64,000 nucleotides of DNA from an uncultured Clostridia bacterium. Its GTDB lineage: Bacteria > Bacillota > Clostridia > Oscillospirales > Oscillospiraceae. Numbering within the stretch: the first letter of the stretch is position 1; the number at the start of each line of letters is the position of its first letter. A program made the translations under genes and the position numbers. Where the stretch lies: contig CALADI010000022.1 in NCBI GenBank assembly GCA_937890525.1, forward strand, positions 43,865 to 107,864, written 5' to 3'. Shown in pieces: positions 8,247-17,965 of this stretch. The notes under the pieces are model-generated. The model saw only the letters and a program-made list of their open reading frames with translations. It was not told the DNA's origin and ran no database searches.

Positions 8247-8945
8247 CTACATAAAAATCACATCGTATAGTTTGTTTGCAAATACCTTGTGCATTTCGGC
8301 ATTCGGATGGTTCAAACCGTTTGCTAGCAAAGCAGTTGTATCTACTCCCAGTGATTCGAGGTGCTGCCATTCGGCATATGCATCTGCAATCGGAATATCC
8401 AGTTGGTTGGCAATCTTTCTGATTCTGGCAACATAGGCATCCATGTGCCCAGCCATTTGCAAGGATTCAAAATATCTGTGAACATACCACCAAAATCCCC
8501 AGAAACCTTTTACACGACGCTTGCACAGCATTCCGGGTGTCATGAGTACTGTTTCAATATTGCTTTCACGCAACCGAATCAGAATTTGCTCCATGTTCTT
8601 TTCGTATTCTTGTAACGCCGAGTCTCCCTTGTGGGCGTTGGTTACATCGTTAGTACCAAACATAACACAGCAAAAGTCCGGTTGCCTTTCCAGAACATCT
8701 TGCTGTATTCTGGCAAGACCGTCTTTGGAAAAATTACCGCCCACTCCGGCATTGACAATTGAAACCTCCTGCCCTATCTCTTCCCTAATTCGGTTTCTTA
8801 GTATGTTCCAGAACACCCATTCTTCGTGGCGAACAGATTTCTTATGCCCATTAGCAAATTCAAACTGGCCATCCGTTACACTGTCACCAAAAAAGCAAAG
8901 TACAGGACACTCGCCATTTTTGATTTTTTGTGCAATTTTAAGCAT
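8247..8945 (-). CDS. SGNH/GDSL-type hydrolase
   Basis: A cytosolic esterase of about 232 residues with the SGNH fold, expected to remove acetyl or other ester groups from sugars. The nucleophile block is FFGDSVTDG near residue 20, block II is NAGVGGN, block III is FGTNDVTNA, and the terminal catalytic Asp-His pair is in LNHPNAEMH. There is no signal peptide, so it would act on imported oligosaccharides. I start at ATG 8945, which has AAGGAGGG and overlaps the last 8 bases of the upstream GH2 gene; a longer frame from 8984 would read into GH2. Operon coupling suggests deacylation before or after GH2 cleavage. Confidence 0.82.
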   Translation of the reverse strand: MLKIAQKIKNGECPVLCFFGDSVTDGQFEFANGHKKSVRHEEWVFWNILRNRIREEIGQEVSIVNAGVGGNFSKDGLARIQQDVLERQPDFCCVMFGTNDVTNAHKGDSALQEYEKNMEQILIRLRESNIETVLMTPGMLCKRRVKGFWGFWWYVHRYFESLQMAGHMDAYVARIRKIANQLDIPIADAYAEWQHLESLGVDTTALLANGLNHPNAEMHKVFANKLYDVIFM

Positions 8946-11394
8946 ATTCACCCTCCTTGGGGAATATGTGGAGATCTTTCCCAAGACCAGATAGCTCCCG
9001 CACTTCTAGTTCAATAAATTGATCTTCCAGATTAGGTGCGCTTGCCTTGATATGGATTTTGCCGCATTCATTGCCCGCTCGAATTACGGCAAGGGCCTTG
9101 CCGTAATAAGTGGTATGGGTATCAGCAAAGAAGCACTCTCCCATATTCGGCTTCGCAGAACCCAGCGCCAACAGACTGCCTGCTCCGGAAACAGTTACTG
9201 TGATAGGAACATCTTCTGTGGACTTGGTAACACCATCTGTTCCCACCAGATCAATATTCACATAGCACAGATCTTGACCATTAGGACGCAGAGACAGCTT
9301 TTCAGGGATGATTTGCAGCCTTGTTTCTTTCCCTGCAGTTGTCATTGACGTGCGAGAGATCTCTTTTCCGTTACTGTCATAGCTAATGGCTGTGATGGTG
9401 CCTGGCACATAAACCACCTTAGGATATACAGCCTTATATTCCTTCGTCTTCTTCTTTCCGTAAGACTTGCCATTCACAAGCAGTTCTGCCATTGCACCAC
9501 TTGCATAAACGGTTACTTTTGTCTTTTTGCCCTCATACCCATTCCAAGACCAGCTTGCCACAGCATCCGTATTTCTCCACATGGATACAGAGCCGAGTTC
9601 TCCTGCGTGGGTCAGAGGTTCAACGCCAATTCCAGGAGTATCCGTAAGTCCCCAAACGAGCCTGTTCCACTGCGTTTCCGGTCGGAGCTTTCCACAGATA
9701 TCAATCACACCGCAACCACCAGAAATGATGGGCGAATCCTCGCCGGGCTTTTTGAAGCTTTTGTAACGAACTGTACCCAGACCAGCTTCACCAAGATAAT
9801 CCCATCCTGTCCACATATAGTCTCCAATGACATAGGGGTACTTCGTTACTAATTTCCAGTTCTTGTAGAGATTTTTGGGAAGTGTTTCAGAACCTACGAT
9901 CACACGATCGGGGTGGAGTTTCCCGTCCTTCTCATAGCGGGAGGCAGCATAGTTGTAGCCTCCGATGTCCAGATAAGAGATGGCTACCTCTGTTGCCTTA
10001 TCAGCGGCAGGCTTCGCGGCAGCACCCTCAATGATACCGCCCATCTTGTTCATCAGAAGATTGAAGAAAGCGGAGGTGGGCAAGTTGTCCATGGTCTGGC
10101 TGCCGTTCTTGTTTTCTTTTCCATCCTTTTTGCCGCCGTAGATTCCGCCACCCTTTGCTGCCATGCTGCAGAGCATCATATTGATACCCAACGTGACAGC
10201 CTTGTCCGGGTCCAGCGCTCTGACCAATTCGGCCATCTTTCTGCAAATCTCTTGACCTTCAGGTATGGCAAGTTCGGAAATTTCGTTACCGATAGAGTTC
10301 ATGATCACACTGGGATGATTGTAATTTTTCTTAACCATGGCAGTCAGATCCTGTTCCCACCACTGGCGGAACTCCTGATCTGCATAATCATACGGGTTTT
10401 TGTGTACCAGCCAGTTATCGCAAAATTCGTCCATCACATACATACCCAGCTTGTCACAGGCGGTTAACAGCGCTTTCGATGCGGGGTTGTGAGCGCTGCG
10501 AATAGAGTTGAAACCTGCTTCTTTCAGCAGGCGAACCCGGCGCTCCTCAGCATCTTCGAAGGAACAGGCACCCAAGATGCCGTTATCATGATGAATGCAG
10601 GCACCCCTTAGAAGTGTTTTCTTGCCATTTACATAGAATCCCTTTACATTCCATTTCAGCGTTCGGAAACCAAACGGGTCTTCTGCCTGATCCACTTCCT
10701 TTCCATCCTTCAAAAGATATGCGGTACAGACGTAGAGTTCGGGATGCTCCGCATCCCAGAGTCGGGGCTGTGGAACACAAAGATGAATGGTGGCCTGCTG
10801 GTTTACCACATTCTCAATTGCCTCTGCAACAACTTCGTCATGATCAGTAACAACGACTTTGACCTGATCACCCCCGCTGACTGCCGCCTTGACTGCAACG
10901 GATTCATTATCAGCAGTGGAGATCAGCAGCCCATCCGGTAGGAAATGGAAAGCGTTACCTGTATATAAGTTTACATTTCGGTAAATACCGCTTCCGGAAT
11001 ACCAGCGGGAGTTAGGAACCGCGGAATTATCTGCAATTACTTTGATCTGGTTATCTCCGCCGAAGTGCAGGTGCTCGTCCATGGAGACATAGAAATTGGT
11101 GTAACCGTAGGGACGCTGGGCCGCTAAAACGCCATTGATATAGACCGATGCATTCTTATACACTGCCTCAAATTCGAGGATATGCACATTTTTGTCCTCA
11201 TTTTCCGGCATAAAGAATGTTTTAGAGTATTCATAAGCACCGCCGGGGAAATATCCGCAGGCTCCGGCAGTGGGTGTATTCCGGTCCCGTTTTTCATACA
11301 ACATAGCGTCATGAGGAAGATTTATAGATTGAGGAGCCTCGTCAGAATCGATGCGTTTGAACTGCCAGTTCAAATTGAAATTTGTCTTTTTCAT
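8938..11394 (-). CDS. Glycoside hydrolase family 2 (beta-galactosidase-like)
   Basis: This 818-residue GH2 enzyme has the sugar-binding jelly-roll N-terminus (NLNWQFKR, LPHDAML, SRWYSGSGIYRNVNL), an Ig-like domain, and the TIM barrel with LRGACIHHDNGILG. The acid/base Glu is in SIGNEISE near residue 370 and the nucleophile Glu in VGSETLP near residue 502. C-terminal beta domains follow. No signal peptide is seen, so it acts inside the cell. Members cleave beta-galactosides, glucuronides or related sugars from non-reducing ends; the substrate here is unknown. ATG 11394 follows AAGAGGTTAACA. It lies between the deacetylase and an SGNH gene. Confidence 0.9.
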   Translation of the reverse strand: MKKTNFNLNWQFKRIDSDEAPQSINLPHDAMLYEKRDRNTPTAGACGYFPGGAYEYSKTFFMPENEDKNVHILEFEAVYKNASVYINGVLAAQRPYGYTNFYVSMDEHLHFGGDNQIKVIADNSAVPNSRWYSGSGIYRNVNLYTGNAFHFLPDGLLISTADNESVAVKAAVSGGDQVKVVVTDHDEVVAEAIENVVNQQATIHLCVPQPRLWDAEHPELYVCTAYLLKDGKEVDQAEDPFGFRTLKWNVKGFYVNGKKTLLRGACIHHDNGILGACSFEDAEERRVRLLKEAGFNSIRSAHNPASKALLTACDKLGMYVMDEFCDNWLVHKNPYDYADQEFRQWWEQDLTAMVKKNYNHPSVIMNSIGNEISELAIPEGQEICRKMAELVRALDPDKAVTLGINMMLCSMAAKGGGIYGGKKDGKENKNGSQTMDNLPTSAFFNLLMNKMGGIIEGAAAKPAADKATEVAISYLDIGGYNYAASRYEKDGKLHPDRVIVGSETLPKNLYKNWKLVTKYPYVIGDYMWTGWDYLGEAGLGTVRYKSFKKPGEDSPIISGGCGVIDICGKLRPETQWNRLVWGLTDTPGIGVEPLTHAGELGSVSMWRNTDAVASWSWNGYEGKKTKVTVYASGAMAELLVNGKSYGKKKTKEYKAVYPKVVYVPGTITAISYDSNGKEISRTSMTTAGKETRLQIIPEKLSLRPNGQDLCYVNIDLVGTDGVTKSTEDVPITVTVSGAGSLLALGSAKPNMGECFFADTHTTYYGKALAVIRAGNECGKIHIKASAPNLEDQFIELEVRELSGLGKDLHIFPKEGEYA

Positions 11395-11407
11395 TTGTTA
11401 ACCTCTT

Positions 11408-12148
11408 TCAAATACGTAAAAAAGCTTCACTGTTTGTGCAGTATATAATATCCTCGTGTCCCGCAACTGCTGCAAACAGCCTTTCAAGGCCATCCCAACT
11501 TGCGGCACCCTTTCCGTAATCCATTTCATAGGAGTGCCCCCACAGATAGAGCAGCAAATCCCGGTCGTCAGCCTCTGCCTCAACAAACTTTTTGACCAAT
11601 TTCATTGTGTTCCCCATAATCACAGAAGAAGATGGGCGAAAATTCAGAGGGTTCTCGGGATACTCAAAGTTTCCGGAGGGCAAAACAGCTCTGGCATAAA
11701 GATAACCCTGCGCCTTCAAGTGGCGTTCCACGGCGGGAGATGTGGAGCCGCATGCATAAGCGTGACCAAGAATTTGTTTTCCGGTGAGCCGTTCAAGTTT
11801 TTCCTTGTCCTGATTCACGGCTCTTTGCATCATTGAGTCATCGATCTTTCCGAGAGCCTCGTGCCGGTACCCGTGAGTAGCGACTTCCATCTGTGCGTAC
11901 ACATCCCGAATCTCATCCTCTGGAATACGGTTGTGGGGTACATAGGAGAATGGCCAATGATGCCGGATGCCAGCCTCACAATCCTGAAACGAAAAGGTAC
12001 CGATACCTTTTACTTCTCCCTGCAGACCGAACATACCGGAGTTCAGGTTAAAAGTTCCCCGCAGGCCATACTTTTTCATGAGCTCCAGTACTTTTTTGTC
12101 CTGCTCAAGGCCGTCATCAAAGCTTAATGTAAAGTATTTCTTTCCCAT
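11408..12148 (-). CDS. Polysaccharide deacetylase-like (NodB domain) protein
   Basis: A 246-residue NodB-fold carbohydrate esterase. The start KYFTLSFDDGLEQD carries the catalytic Asp pair, THGYRHEALG holds the metal histidines (expected H-x3-H), and the C-terminal LLYLWGHSYEMD supplies the usual last motif. No signal peptide is visible, so the substrate would be an imported oligosaccharide rather than the cell wall. The GTG/ATG region overlaps the end of the preceding SGNH gene by about 25 bases. The start at 12148 reads MGKKYFTLSFDDG and fits family length. The neighbouring two SGNH hydrolases suggest that the target glycan is heavily acylated. Confidence 0.82.
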   Translation of the reverse strand: MGKKYFTLSFDDGLEQDKKVLELMKKYGLRGTFNLNSGMFGLQGEVKGIGTFSFQDCEAGIRHHWPFSYVPHNRIPEDEIRDVYAQMEVATHGYRHEALGKIDDSMMQRAVNQDKEKLERLTGKQILGHAYACGSTSPAVERHLKAQGYLYARAVLPSGNFEYPENPLNFRPSSSVIMGNTMKLVKKFVEAEADDRDLLLYLWGHSYEMDYGKGAASWDGLERLFAAVAGHEDIIYCTNSEAFLRI

Positions 12149-13275
12149 TTCGGTTCCTCGCCAGTCAGGGCTGTAAGATCATAGCCCTGCGCCATTCGTT
12201 CTCCACCTGCCGCATTGGGGTGCAAATTGTCGCCTTGATGAAGTGCTTTCTTTATGCAGGCCGGGTTCTCTTCATCCCGGAGCAGTGCGTCAGCGTCAAA
12301 TACATAATCAAACAGATCGTTGGAGCGAATCCATTCGTTAATCTGAATGCGCAGTGCTTCCATTTCGGCGGTGTATCCTTTGTCCGTGTAACCTGTTCGG
12401 GGCGTCAAGGTCTGGGCAATGACGCGAACACCTCGGTTGCGGAGCTGCGTAACAATGTTTGTTGTGGCATCTTTGTACGTTTCAAAGGAAATAATCGACG
12501 CTGTTTTCTTTGTGTAATAAGCAACATCGTTTACACCCAATGCAATAATAACAGCATGAAGATTGTCAAAACTGAGCACATCCCGCTCAAAACGAGCTAT
12601 TCCCTTTTCCCCATAGGAACTGCCCATGAAGCCAGGCACAGTGTAGGTCAGACAATTGCCACCTATTCCGGCATTTAGAAGTGTGTACTTCCCCTCAAAG
12701 GCACCCAGAAGCCGCTTATTAAGGGGCTTTACCCAGCGGTTCATGGCGGTAATGCTGTCACCAAAGGCAACGATCACTTTAGAGGATTCTTCTGACTGCA
12801 CCTCTACCCGGTCCAGGGAGACCACGGCATCATAGAGATTGTATTGTACCTTATAAGGCTCTTTCTTGATCTGAGGTAATGCTTCATCCATAGTGTGATC
12901 ACCGGGATAGGCTACAGCTTCCTCTATTGTCATATTGCTGTCCTGAGCCTTGGAAACATAGTAAAGCCGGATCTCCAGCTCTGCACCGGCAGAAACCGGG
13001 ATCGCTGTCGGATCGGAATAGGTGTATCCGCCTGTCGGAATAGAAAAAGACGTATTCCCTCCGACGGTTATATCGTATTTCTTCCCATTCAGCCAAACTG
13101 CCAAAGCGCCAATTTTATATGGTTTCTTTCCGTAGATGTTTGAAAAACGCATTCTGACCGTCTCTCCCGATATATGAGAGATTACTGTAAAAACAATGGT
13201 TTTCTTCTTTCCCTGCAACATACCCATTGCAAAAGAAGGCGCCGCAGACTGACTCCAGATTGCTGTCCAATTCAT
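12124..13275 (-). CDS. SGNH hydrolase with N-terminal beta domain
   Basis: A protein of about 383 residues. Roughly residues 1-150 form a beta-rich accessory domain (MNWTAIWSQSAAPSF, then TVRMRFSNIYGKKPY). The SGNH domain follows with IVAFGDSITAMNRW as nucleophile block, NAGIGGNCL, LGVNDVAYY and a terminal DNLHPNAAGG catalytic Asp-His. This two-domain layout is common in gut carbohydrate esterases. It lacks a signal peptide. I start at ATG 13275 with AGGAGGAAAAAT; the longer frame to 13326 overlaps the GH43 end and has no better site. It probably removes ester groups from the glycan degraded by this operon. Confidence 0.83.
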   Translation of the reverse strand: MNWTAIWSQSAAPSFAMGMLQGKKKTIVFTVISHISGETVRMRFSNIYGKKPYKIGALAVWLNGKKYDITVGGNTSFSIPTGGYTYSDPTAIPVSAGAELEIRLYYVSKAQDSNMTIEEAVAYPGDHTMDEALPQIKKEPYKVQYNLYDAVVSLDRVEVQSEESSKVIVAFGDSITAMNRWVKPLNKRLLGAFEGKYTLLNAGIGGNCLTYTVPGFMGSSYGEKGIARFERDVLSFDNLHAVIIALGVNDVAYYTKKTASIISFETYKDATTNIVTQLRNRGVRVIAQTLTPRTGYTDKGYTAEMEALRIQINEWIRSNDLFDYVFDADALLRDEENPACIKKALHQGDNLHPNAAGGERMAQGYDLTALTGEEPKWERNTLH

Positions 13276-13294
13276 ATTTTTCCTCCTTGTATTG

Positions 13295-14749
13295 TCAGGA
13301 TAATGTAAATTGCAGTAATTCCACATTGCCCCTTCCCTTATATCGCAGATATAGCGGACATCTGCTTGCAGGGCACCCGGCTTTTTGGGATAGTTTTGCA
13401 GTATCTAAGTCCGTACCCACATCGTTCCAGTGACGGGAAATTCTGATTTCCCCAACACTCTGACCGTCTTCGCTGCCAAGGATCTCCATAATGCCATCGC
13501 CTCCACGGGCGGTAATGGTAATGTGCTTTGTTTGCGTCAGGTCAAAGTACTTATAGCCCACAACACAACCATTTTTGATGCCACATATGCTTGCTTTTGG
13601 TGCATTCGTTTCGGTATCTACATTTACTTCTCCGTCTGTGGGTTCTTTCGGCTCATAATCGGAACCATCCTGTGTAATGTAGGGGCCACCCATGGGATTG
13701 TGTAGGCCGAAAATACCACTGCTTTTCAGGCAGCAGGCAATGTACGCAGGGTAGGTTCCAATACCGCGCAGCGGACCATCATTCAGACCACAGCTGGTAG
13801 ATTCCACCATGGAGATACTGCCATCCTCTTTTATTTCAATTCGTTCTGCCACCGGTTGACGGTTTGTCGTTTTACCTGTTCTGCGATGGTCAAAGATATA
13901 CCACTGACCCTTTACGCACACCATGCCCCCGTGGCTGTTGCCCATGGGGTAAGCGGCGTTCATCAGCTTCCGGCCATTCAGACCGATATCACTGGAAGAA
14001 TGGATCGGACCTTTGTGAATGAATCCCTTGTCCGGGAAAAGGCTCATGGCATAGTTCAGACCAGTTATGTCAGTAGCAGGGTAGACGAGGTAATACCACT
14101 TTCCGATATGGCGGATGGAAGGCCCTTCCCAATAGTTCGGCTTCTTCGAATTGAAGTCAGCCGGCAAAATAATTGTCGGTTCCCCAATGATCGTCAGCAT
14201 ATCGGAGTGTAACTCCATTACAAACAGCCCTTTAATCTCGTGCCCGAAATTACCATTGGATGGCTGCCCACTTCCAACATAAAGGTAAATCCTGCCGTCA
14301 TCGTCTACCAAAACAGCTGGGTCAAAAACGAACCAATCCTCAGGATTCGAGCCGTATACCCTTCCGTCCGGGAAATGAACGTCCCCCAGGTATTCAAATT
14401 TTCCCCCAGGCGTATCACAGACAGCAACAGAAGCGATTGAAGAATTCTGGACCGAATAAAAAAGATAATATTTTCCGTCTGTCCCCTGAACCACATCCGG
14501 TGCATAGTATAGAAGATTTTTCGTGTTCCATGGCGTTTGGTCTTTCCGAAAAATAATGCCCTCATAACGCCAGTCGGACAGATCGTCTTCCGGAGCCGAC
14601 CAAGCGACATAATCATTGACACAGTATTCTTTACTCCCGAATTGGTCATGGCTTCCATAGATATACACACGACCATCGAACAGCCGGGGCTCTGCGTCTG
14701 GAATATACTCCCAGCTGGGTAGATATGGATTGAAGCATTGGCGTTTCAA
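13295..14749 (-). CDS. Glycoside hydrolase family 43
   Basis: A 484-residue five-bladed propeller GH43 enzyme with a C-terminal beta-sandwich like a family 6 carbohydrate-binding module (about residues 350-484). Propeller marks are the first Asp in PDAEPRLFDGRVYIYGSHD, WFVFDPAVLVDDDGRIYLY for the pKa-modulating Asp, and YYWEGPS-like NYWEGPSIRH with the acid Glu. Family members remove arabinose or xylose from hemicellulose or arabinan. It starts at TTG 14749 because AAGGAGG lies nine bases upstream. It is the first gene of the long minus-strand operon and diverges from the AraC-type regulator at 14814, which probably controls it. Confidence 0.87.
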   Translation of the reverse strand: MKRQCFNPYLPSWEYIPDAEPRLFDGRVYIYGSHDQFGSKEYCVNDYVAWSAPEDDLSDWRYEGIIFRKDQTPWNTKNLLYYAPDVVQGTDGKYYLFYSVQNSSIASVAVCDTPGGKFEYLGDVHFPDGRVYGSNPEDWFVFDPAVLVDDDGRIYLYVGSGQPSNGNFGHEIKGLFVMELHSDMLTIIGEPTIILPADFNSKKPNYWEGPSIRHIGKWYYLVYPATDITGLNYAMSLFPDKGFIHKGPIHSSSDIGLNGRKLMNAAYPMGNSHGGMVCVKGQWYIFDHRRTGKTTNRQPVAERIEIKEDGSISMVESTSCGLNDGPLRGIGTYPAYIACCLKSSGIFGLHNPMGGPYITQDGSDYEPKEPTDGEVNVDTETNAPKASICGIKNGCVVGYKYFDLTQTKHITITARGGDGIMEILGSEDGQSVGEIRISRHWNDVGTDLDTAKLSQKAGCPASRCPLYLRYKGRGNVELLQFTLS

Positions 14750-14813
14750 ATTGGTTTTCCTCCTTTATTTCCTTTGAGTTTTATGGTACACTTGTGACGA
14801 GGGGGTGATTCAA

Positions 14814-15848
14814 GTGGAACATATTTGTCATTTGTTTTTTCGAAATACTGACGAAGTTCGTCGGCAAGATGGCTCGTTTATTGTCAACTTTCTGAGTAAT
14901 AAAACCGCGGACAGAGATTATTATTCCAAGCTGTCCATAGCAACCAGTGTCCACACCCAAGAAGAGTATCTCTTCTCAAATTACATGGATCAGAATTCCT
15001 TCTGTCTCCACACCCCAGAAGAAAGTGCATTCTTCGCGGAAACTTATCTGCACAAGCACAACTTTTTTGAGCTGATGTACATCATGCGGGGAAGTGCTTC
15101 CGTAATGATTGAAGATGAAAAAGTTACCTATACCAAAGGGAATCTATGCTTAATGAACCGCAACACCATGCACTGCGAGACAGATATGTCCGATGCAGAC
15201 ATCCTGTATATCAGTATTGATCCGTCCTTGATCGTCCAATGGCCGAAGGGAGTGGCACAGCCTTTTCAATATAAAAGCATTCTCAACCGATTTTTTACTG
15301 AAAATCTATCTGAGCGGACCGGAAGCAAGCGTGACTATGTAGATTTTCGGCTGCTTGGAGAGGATCAGATCCCCAGTATTGCAGAGGAGATCATTGCAGC
15401 ATATACAAAAAAGCGGATCGGTTATCAATTTGATATCTATTCGTCATTGCTTCGGCTCTTTGCCGCACTGGAAAATCCAGAGCTATATAAAGCAACTTAT
15501 GTATCTCTGGGTTATGGTCGGGAGCTGGTCACGGTGGAAAAGGTCAAACAAATCATAGAAGAACGCCATGGTGTGATACGTAGGACAGAACTAGCCAGAG
15601 AGGTGAATTATTCCTGCGAATATATTTCTCGAATCATCAAGGCCCATACCGGATATACCCTCAAAGCCTATTGCCAGAAAGTACAAATGCAGGAAGCGGC
15701 CCGGCTTTTGAAGAGTACCGATTTGCCTGTCAGCAAAATAGCTGCTTCGCTGGGATATGAAAACCGCACACAATTTTACAAAGTATTTCAGACGGAATAT
15801 CAAATTGTTCCGTCTGAATACAGGAAAGCCATTCGTGCGAAAAAGTAA
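14814..15848 (+). CDS. AraC-family regulator of the element 1 sugar operon
   Basis: About 345 residues: an N-terminal cupin sensor (YLHKHNFFELMYIMRGSASV, then LMNRNTMHCETDM) and a C-terminal pair of helix-turn-helix motifs (RTELAREVNYSCEYISRIIK and VSKIAASLGYENRTQFYKVF). It should sense a sugar or its phosphate and act on the divergent GH43 promoter only 64 bases away. I start at GTG 14814 with GAGGGGG upstream; GTG 14805 is in frame but overlaps that site. A bidirectional terminator follows. The same regulator type sits beside the GH2 operon in element 2, at the same relative position. Confidence 0.88.
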   Translation: MEHICHLFFRNTDEVRRQDGSFIVNFLSNKTADRDYYSKLSIATSVHTQEEYLFSNYMDQNSFCLHTPEESAFFAETYLHKHNFFELMYIMRGSASVMIEDEKVTYTKGNLCLMNRNTMHCETDMSDADILYISIDPSLIVQWPKGVAQPFQYKSILNRFFTENLSERTGSKRDYVDFRLLGEDQIPSIAEEIIAAYTKKRIGYQFDIYSSLLRLFAALENPELYKATYVSLGYGRELVTVEKVKQIIEERHGVIRRTELAREVNYSCEYISRIIKAHTGYTLKAYCQKVQMQEAARLLKSTDLPVSKIAASLGYENRTQFYKVFQTEYQIVPSEYRKAIRAKK

Positions 15849-15869
15849 AATGAATCTTTTTACAGAGCT

Positions 15870-15897
15870 AGGAGAACCAGTTAAAACTGGTTCTCCT
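15870..15897. terminator. Bidirectional terminator
   Basis: AGGAGAACCAGTT pairs perfectly with AACTGGTTCTCCT, and T-rich or A-rich tracts follow on each side. It separates the convergent AraC and transporter genes. Confidence 0.85.
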
Positions 15898-15908
15898 TAT
15901 TTATAGGA

Positions 15909-17375
15909 TCAATTCTTTCCGTTTTTCTCAAAAAAGGCTTTCATTTCAAGGCGAATCTGGTTTGTTATGGGATATTTCTTGTAGATAATAACGGAGATAA
16001 TACCAAGAACAGCCGGCACCAATCCCATAATTACGATAAACCAGTCCAGCATGACAGGAATCTGGGAGACATCACCTGCGAAGCGGTTGCCCTCTTCTAC
16101 AACATAGCCGATGCCCGTGAGAATCATTCCAACAATTGTGGCAGAGAAAGCTGTCTGCAATTTCGTAATGAATCCATCTGTAACTGTCGTCAGTGCGGAA
16201 CGATCCTTGCCGGTTTTATAAATCCCATAGTCAACGACTTCCATCTGTACAAAATTCTGAGGAACAAAATCCGTACCAACGCCGGTTGCTATAATGAACA
16301 TAGTGATAAAGAACAACCAGGGCGCATGCTGCAGAAATCCGGCAATCTGGGCCACGAACAGGATACAACCGCCAATAGCCTGAACCGTCAGCAGGAAGCA
16401 AGTCATTTTGACAGGGTCTTTAAAGAGCTTCATAAGAGGCCTTCCGAGAATCGCCCCAAGAACCATGGGCACGACCGTAATAACAGACGAAATACCACTA
16501 TACACTGTAAAACGGTCCATATCCGCGATTCCGGTAGTTAGATCTGCGCAAAATCCCCACTTGATATAGTAGGTTGGGGTTGCAAAAACCAGTGTCCAGA
16601 TAAAACCGGCGAACAAGCCTTTTGCTGCGAAAATAACCATTGCCTTGTTCTCACGGAACAGATCAAAGAAGTCATGAAGCTTCAGCTTTTCAGTACGCTG
16701 TTCTTCCACATAGTGCTTTTCCTTAACGATAAACCAGCCAATCAGGGAGATCACAGAAGTACTTGCGACAAGGATCAAAATTACGATAGCTGCGGCATCG
16801 TGATAGCTCATGCCGCCTGCGTTCAGCGCAATGACTGCGATTGTAAACACGATGTTGGCAACAACTCCTGTGAGGAAAGACATTAATCGGGGTCCGATTA
16901 CCAGCTTCGTTCTTTGATTCTCGTCAGCGGACATGGTTCTGTAAAGCAGGATGTCTTTATAGAAAGAACTGCCAATGTCATAGACAAGATAGAACACGAT
17001 TACCCACACGGTCAGGAGCAGGGGTGTGTCGAGGATCGAATTAGGGAGTGCGAAAAGGGCGATTGTACCGATGGCTTCCATGATAATGCTTATCAGGAAA
17101 AAGGGCTTGTATTTGCCGACCTTCGTGCGTTTTGAGCTGTCAATGATGAAGCCCTGAATGGGATCGTTCACCGCATCAATAATTCTCGCAGCCATGAGAA
17201 TCACACTTGCCAGAAGTGCTGCGTTGCTGATACCGGAATACTCCGTCATGTACACCATAAGCAAAGATGACATTAGTACGCCGGTAAGAGCATGAGTGAA
17301 TGAAAGTGTTGTTGTTCCAAAACACTCTTTGAGGCCAATGTACTCAGAACCCTTTCCTTTTGTATTCTTTTTCAT
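15909..17375 (-). CDS. GPH-family sodium/sugar symporter
   Basis: A 488-residue membrane protein with about twelve predicted helices, of the glycoside-pentoside-hexuronide symporter group in the MFS. Marks include ILMAARIIDAVNDPIQGFII in helix 2, SKRTKVGKYKPFFLIS (the basic loop after it), and a central long cytosolic loop with KEKHYVEEQRTEKLKLHDFF. It probably imports the oligosaccharide or pentoside used by the operon. ATG 17375 has AAGGAGGGAAATAT. It forms its own transcription unit convergent to the AraC gene. It is intact, in contrast to the transporter remnant at 7919. Confidence 0.85.
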   Translation of the reverse strand: MKKNTKGKGSEYIGLKECFGTTTLSFTHALTGVLMSSLLMVYMTEYSGISNAALLASVILMAARIIDAVNDPIQGFIIDSSKRTKVGKYKPFFLISIIMEAIGTIALFALPNSILDTPLLLTVWVIVFYLVYDIGSSFYKDILLYRTMSADENQRTKLVIGPRLMSFLTGVVANIVFTIAVIALNAGGMSYHDAAAIVILILVASTSVISLIGWFIVKEKHYVEEQRTEKLKLHDFFDLFRENKAMVIFAAKGLFAGFIWTLVFATPTYYIKWGFCADLTTGIADMDRFTVYSGISSVITVVPMVLGAILGRPLMKLFKDPVKMTCFLLTVQAIGGCILFVAQIAGFLQHAPWLFFITMFIIATGVGTDFVPQNFVQMEVVDYGIYKTGKDRSALTTVTDGFITKLQTAFSATIVGMILTGIGYVVEEGNRFAGDVSQIPVMLDWFIVIMGLVPAVLGIISVIIYKKYPITNQIRLEMKAFFEKNGKN

Positions 17376-17665
17376 ATATTTCCCTCCTTTATTTCTGTAG
17401 AGTTTGTGCTAAATATATAATAAAGAATTAAAAGGTTCTGGACAATGTCAAAAGGTTACCCTGTTTATATAAAGTGTATCAAAATATGCATTTCTGTGTT
17501 TTGACAAGAGAACAGCAAGAAAATGTTACATATATTGCTGATATTCGGATAAATGTTATCACGAATCATGCTGTAGGAAAAACACAGAAATACAATGATG
17601 GTGGCGTGCAGTACGATGCGCCTCTTTGATCACCAGAGCATTATTTCACCTTGTTTTGCTTGCAT
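17376..17665. other. Intergenic region upstream of the transporter
   Basis: AT-rich, with no gene. It should contain the transporter promoter on the minus strand. A TTGACA-like hexamer (complement of 17446-17451) is present but its spacing to the TATATAAT-like sequence near 17415 is too long for a standard promoter. Confidence 0.35.
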
Positions 17666-17920
17666 ATGATGATTAAAGCAGTTCAACAATTTATGCTTGG
17701 GAATGTACTGAACAGTGAAAAGCTGGCTAAGCTGCGCAGCGGTACGATGCTTCTCAACGGCAAGGAACTGGTTTTGGGCGAGAATGATATGCTGCCTGAA
17801 CTCGTGGGTATGAAGACCTCCGGACAGGTTGAAATCGATCCCGGCGGCTGCACCTTCTTTGTGATCTATACACACCATTACCGCAAGCGTCAGCGCACAC
17901 AGGAAAGGCAAGGTGCGTGA
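17666..17920 (+). pseudogene. Chimeric gene debris (epimerase start joined to a glycosidase end)
   Basis: The first 12 residues (IKAVQQFMLGNVLN) match the start of TIM-barrel sugar-phosphate epimerases, including the intact one at 25466-26314. The next 45 (LNGKELVLGENDMLPEL, then GGCTFFVI) resemble the extreme C-terminus of a glycosidase. The fusion has no plausible catalytic domain. It is best read as deletion-joined remnants of two genes. Strand and frame are clear, but the second homology is from memory of family style and weaker. Confidence 0.5.
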
Positions 17921-17965
17921 CATGATGGGACGGAAGAATCATAAGGTAATACGAGGTGAGTGCAG

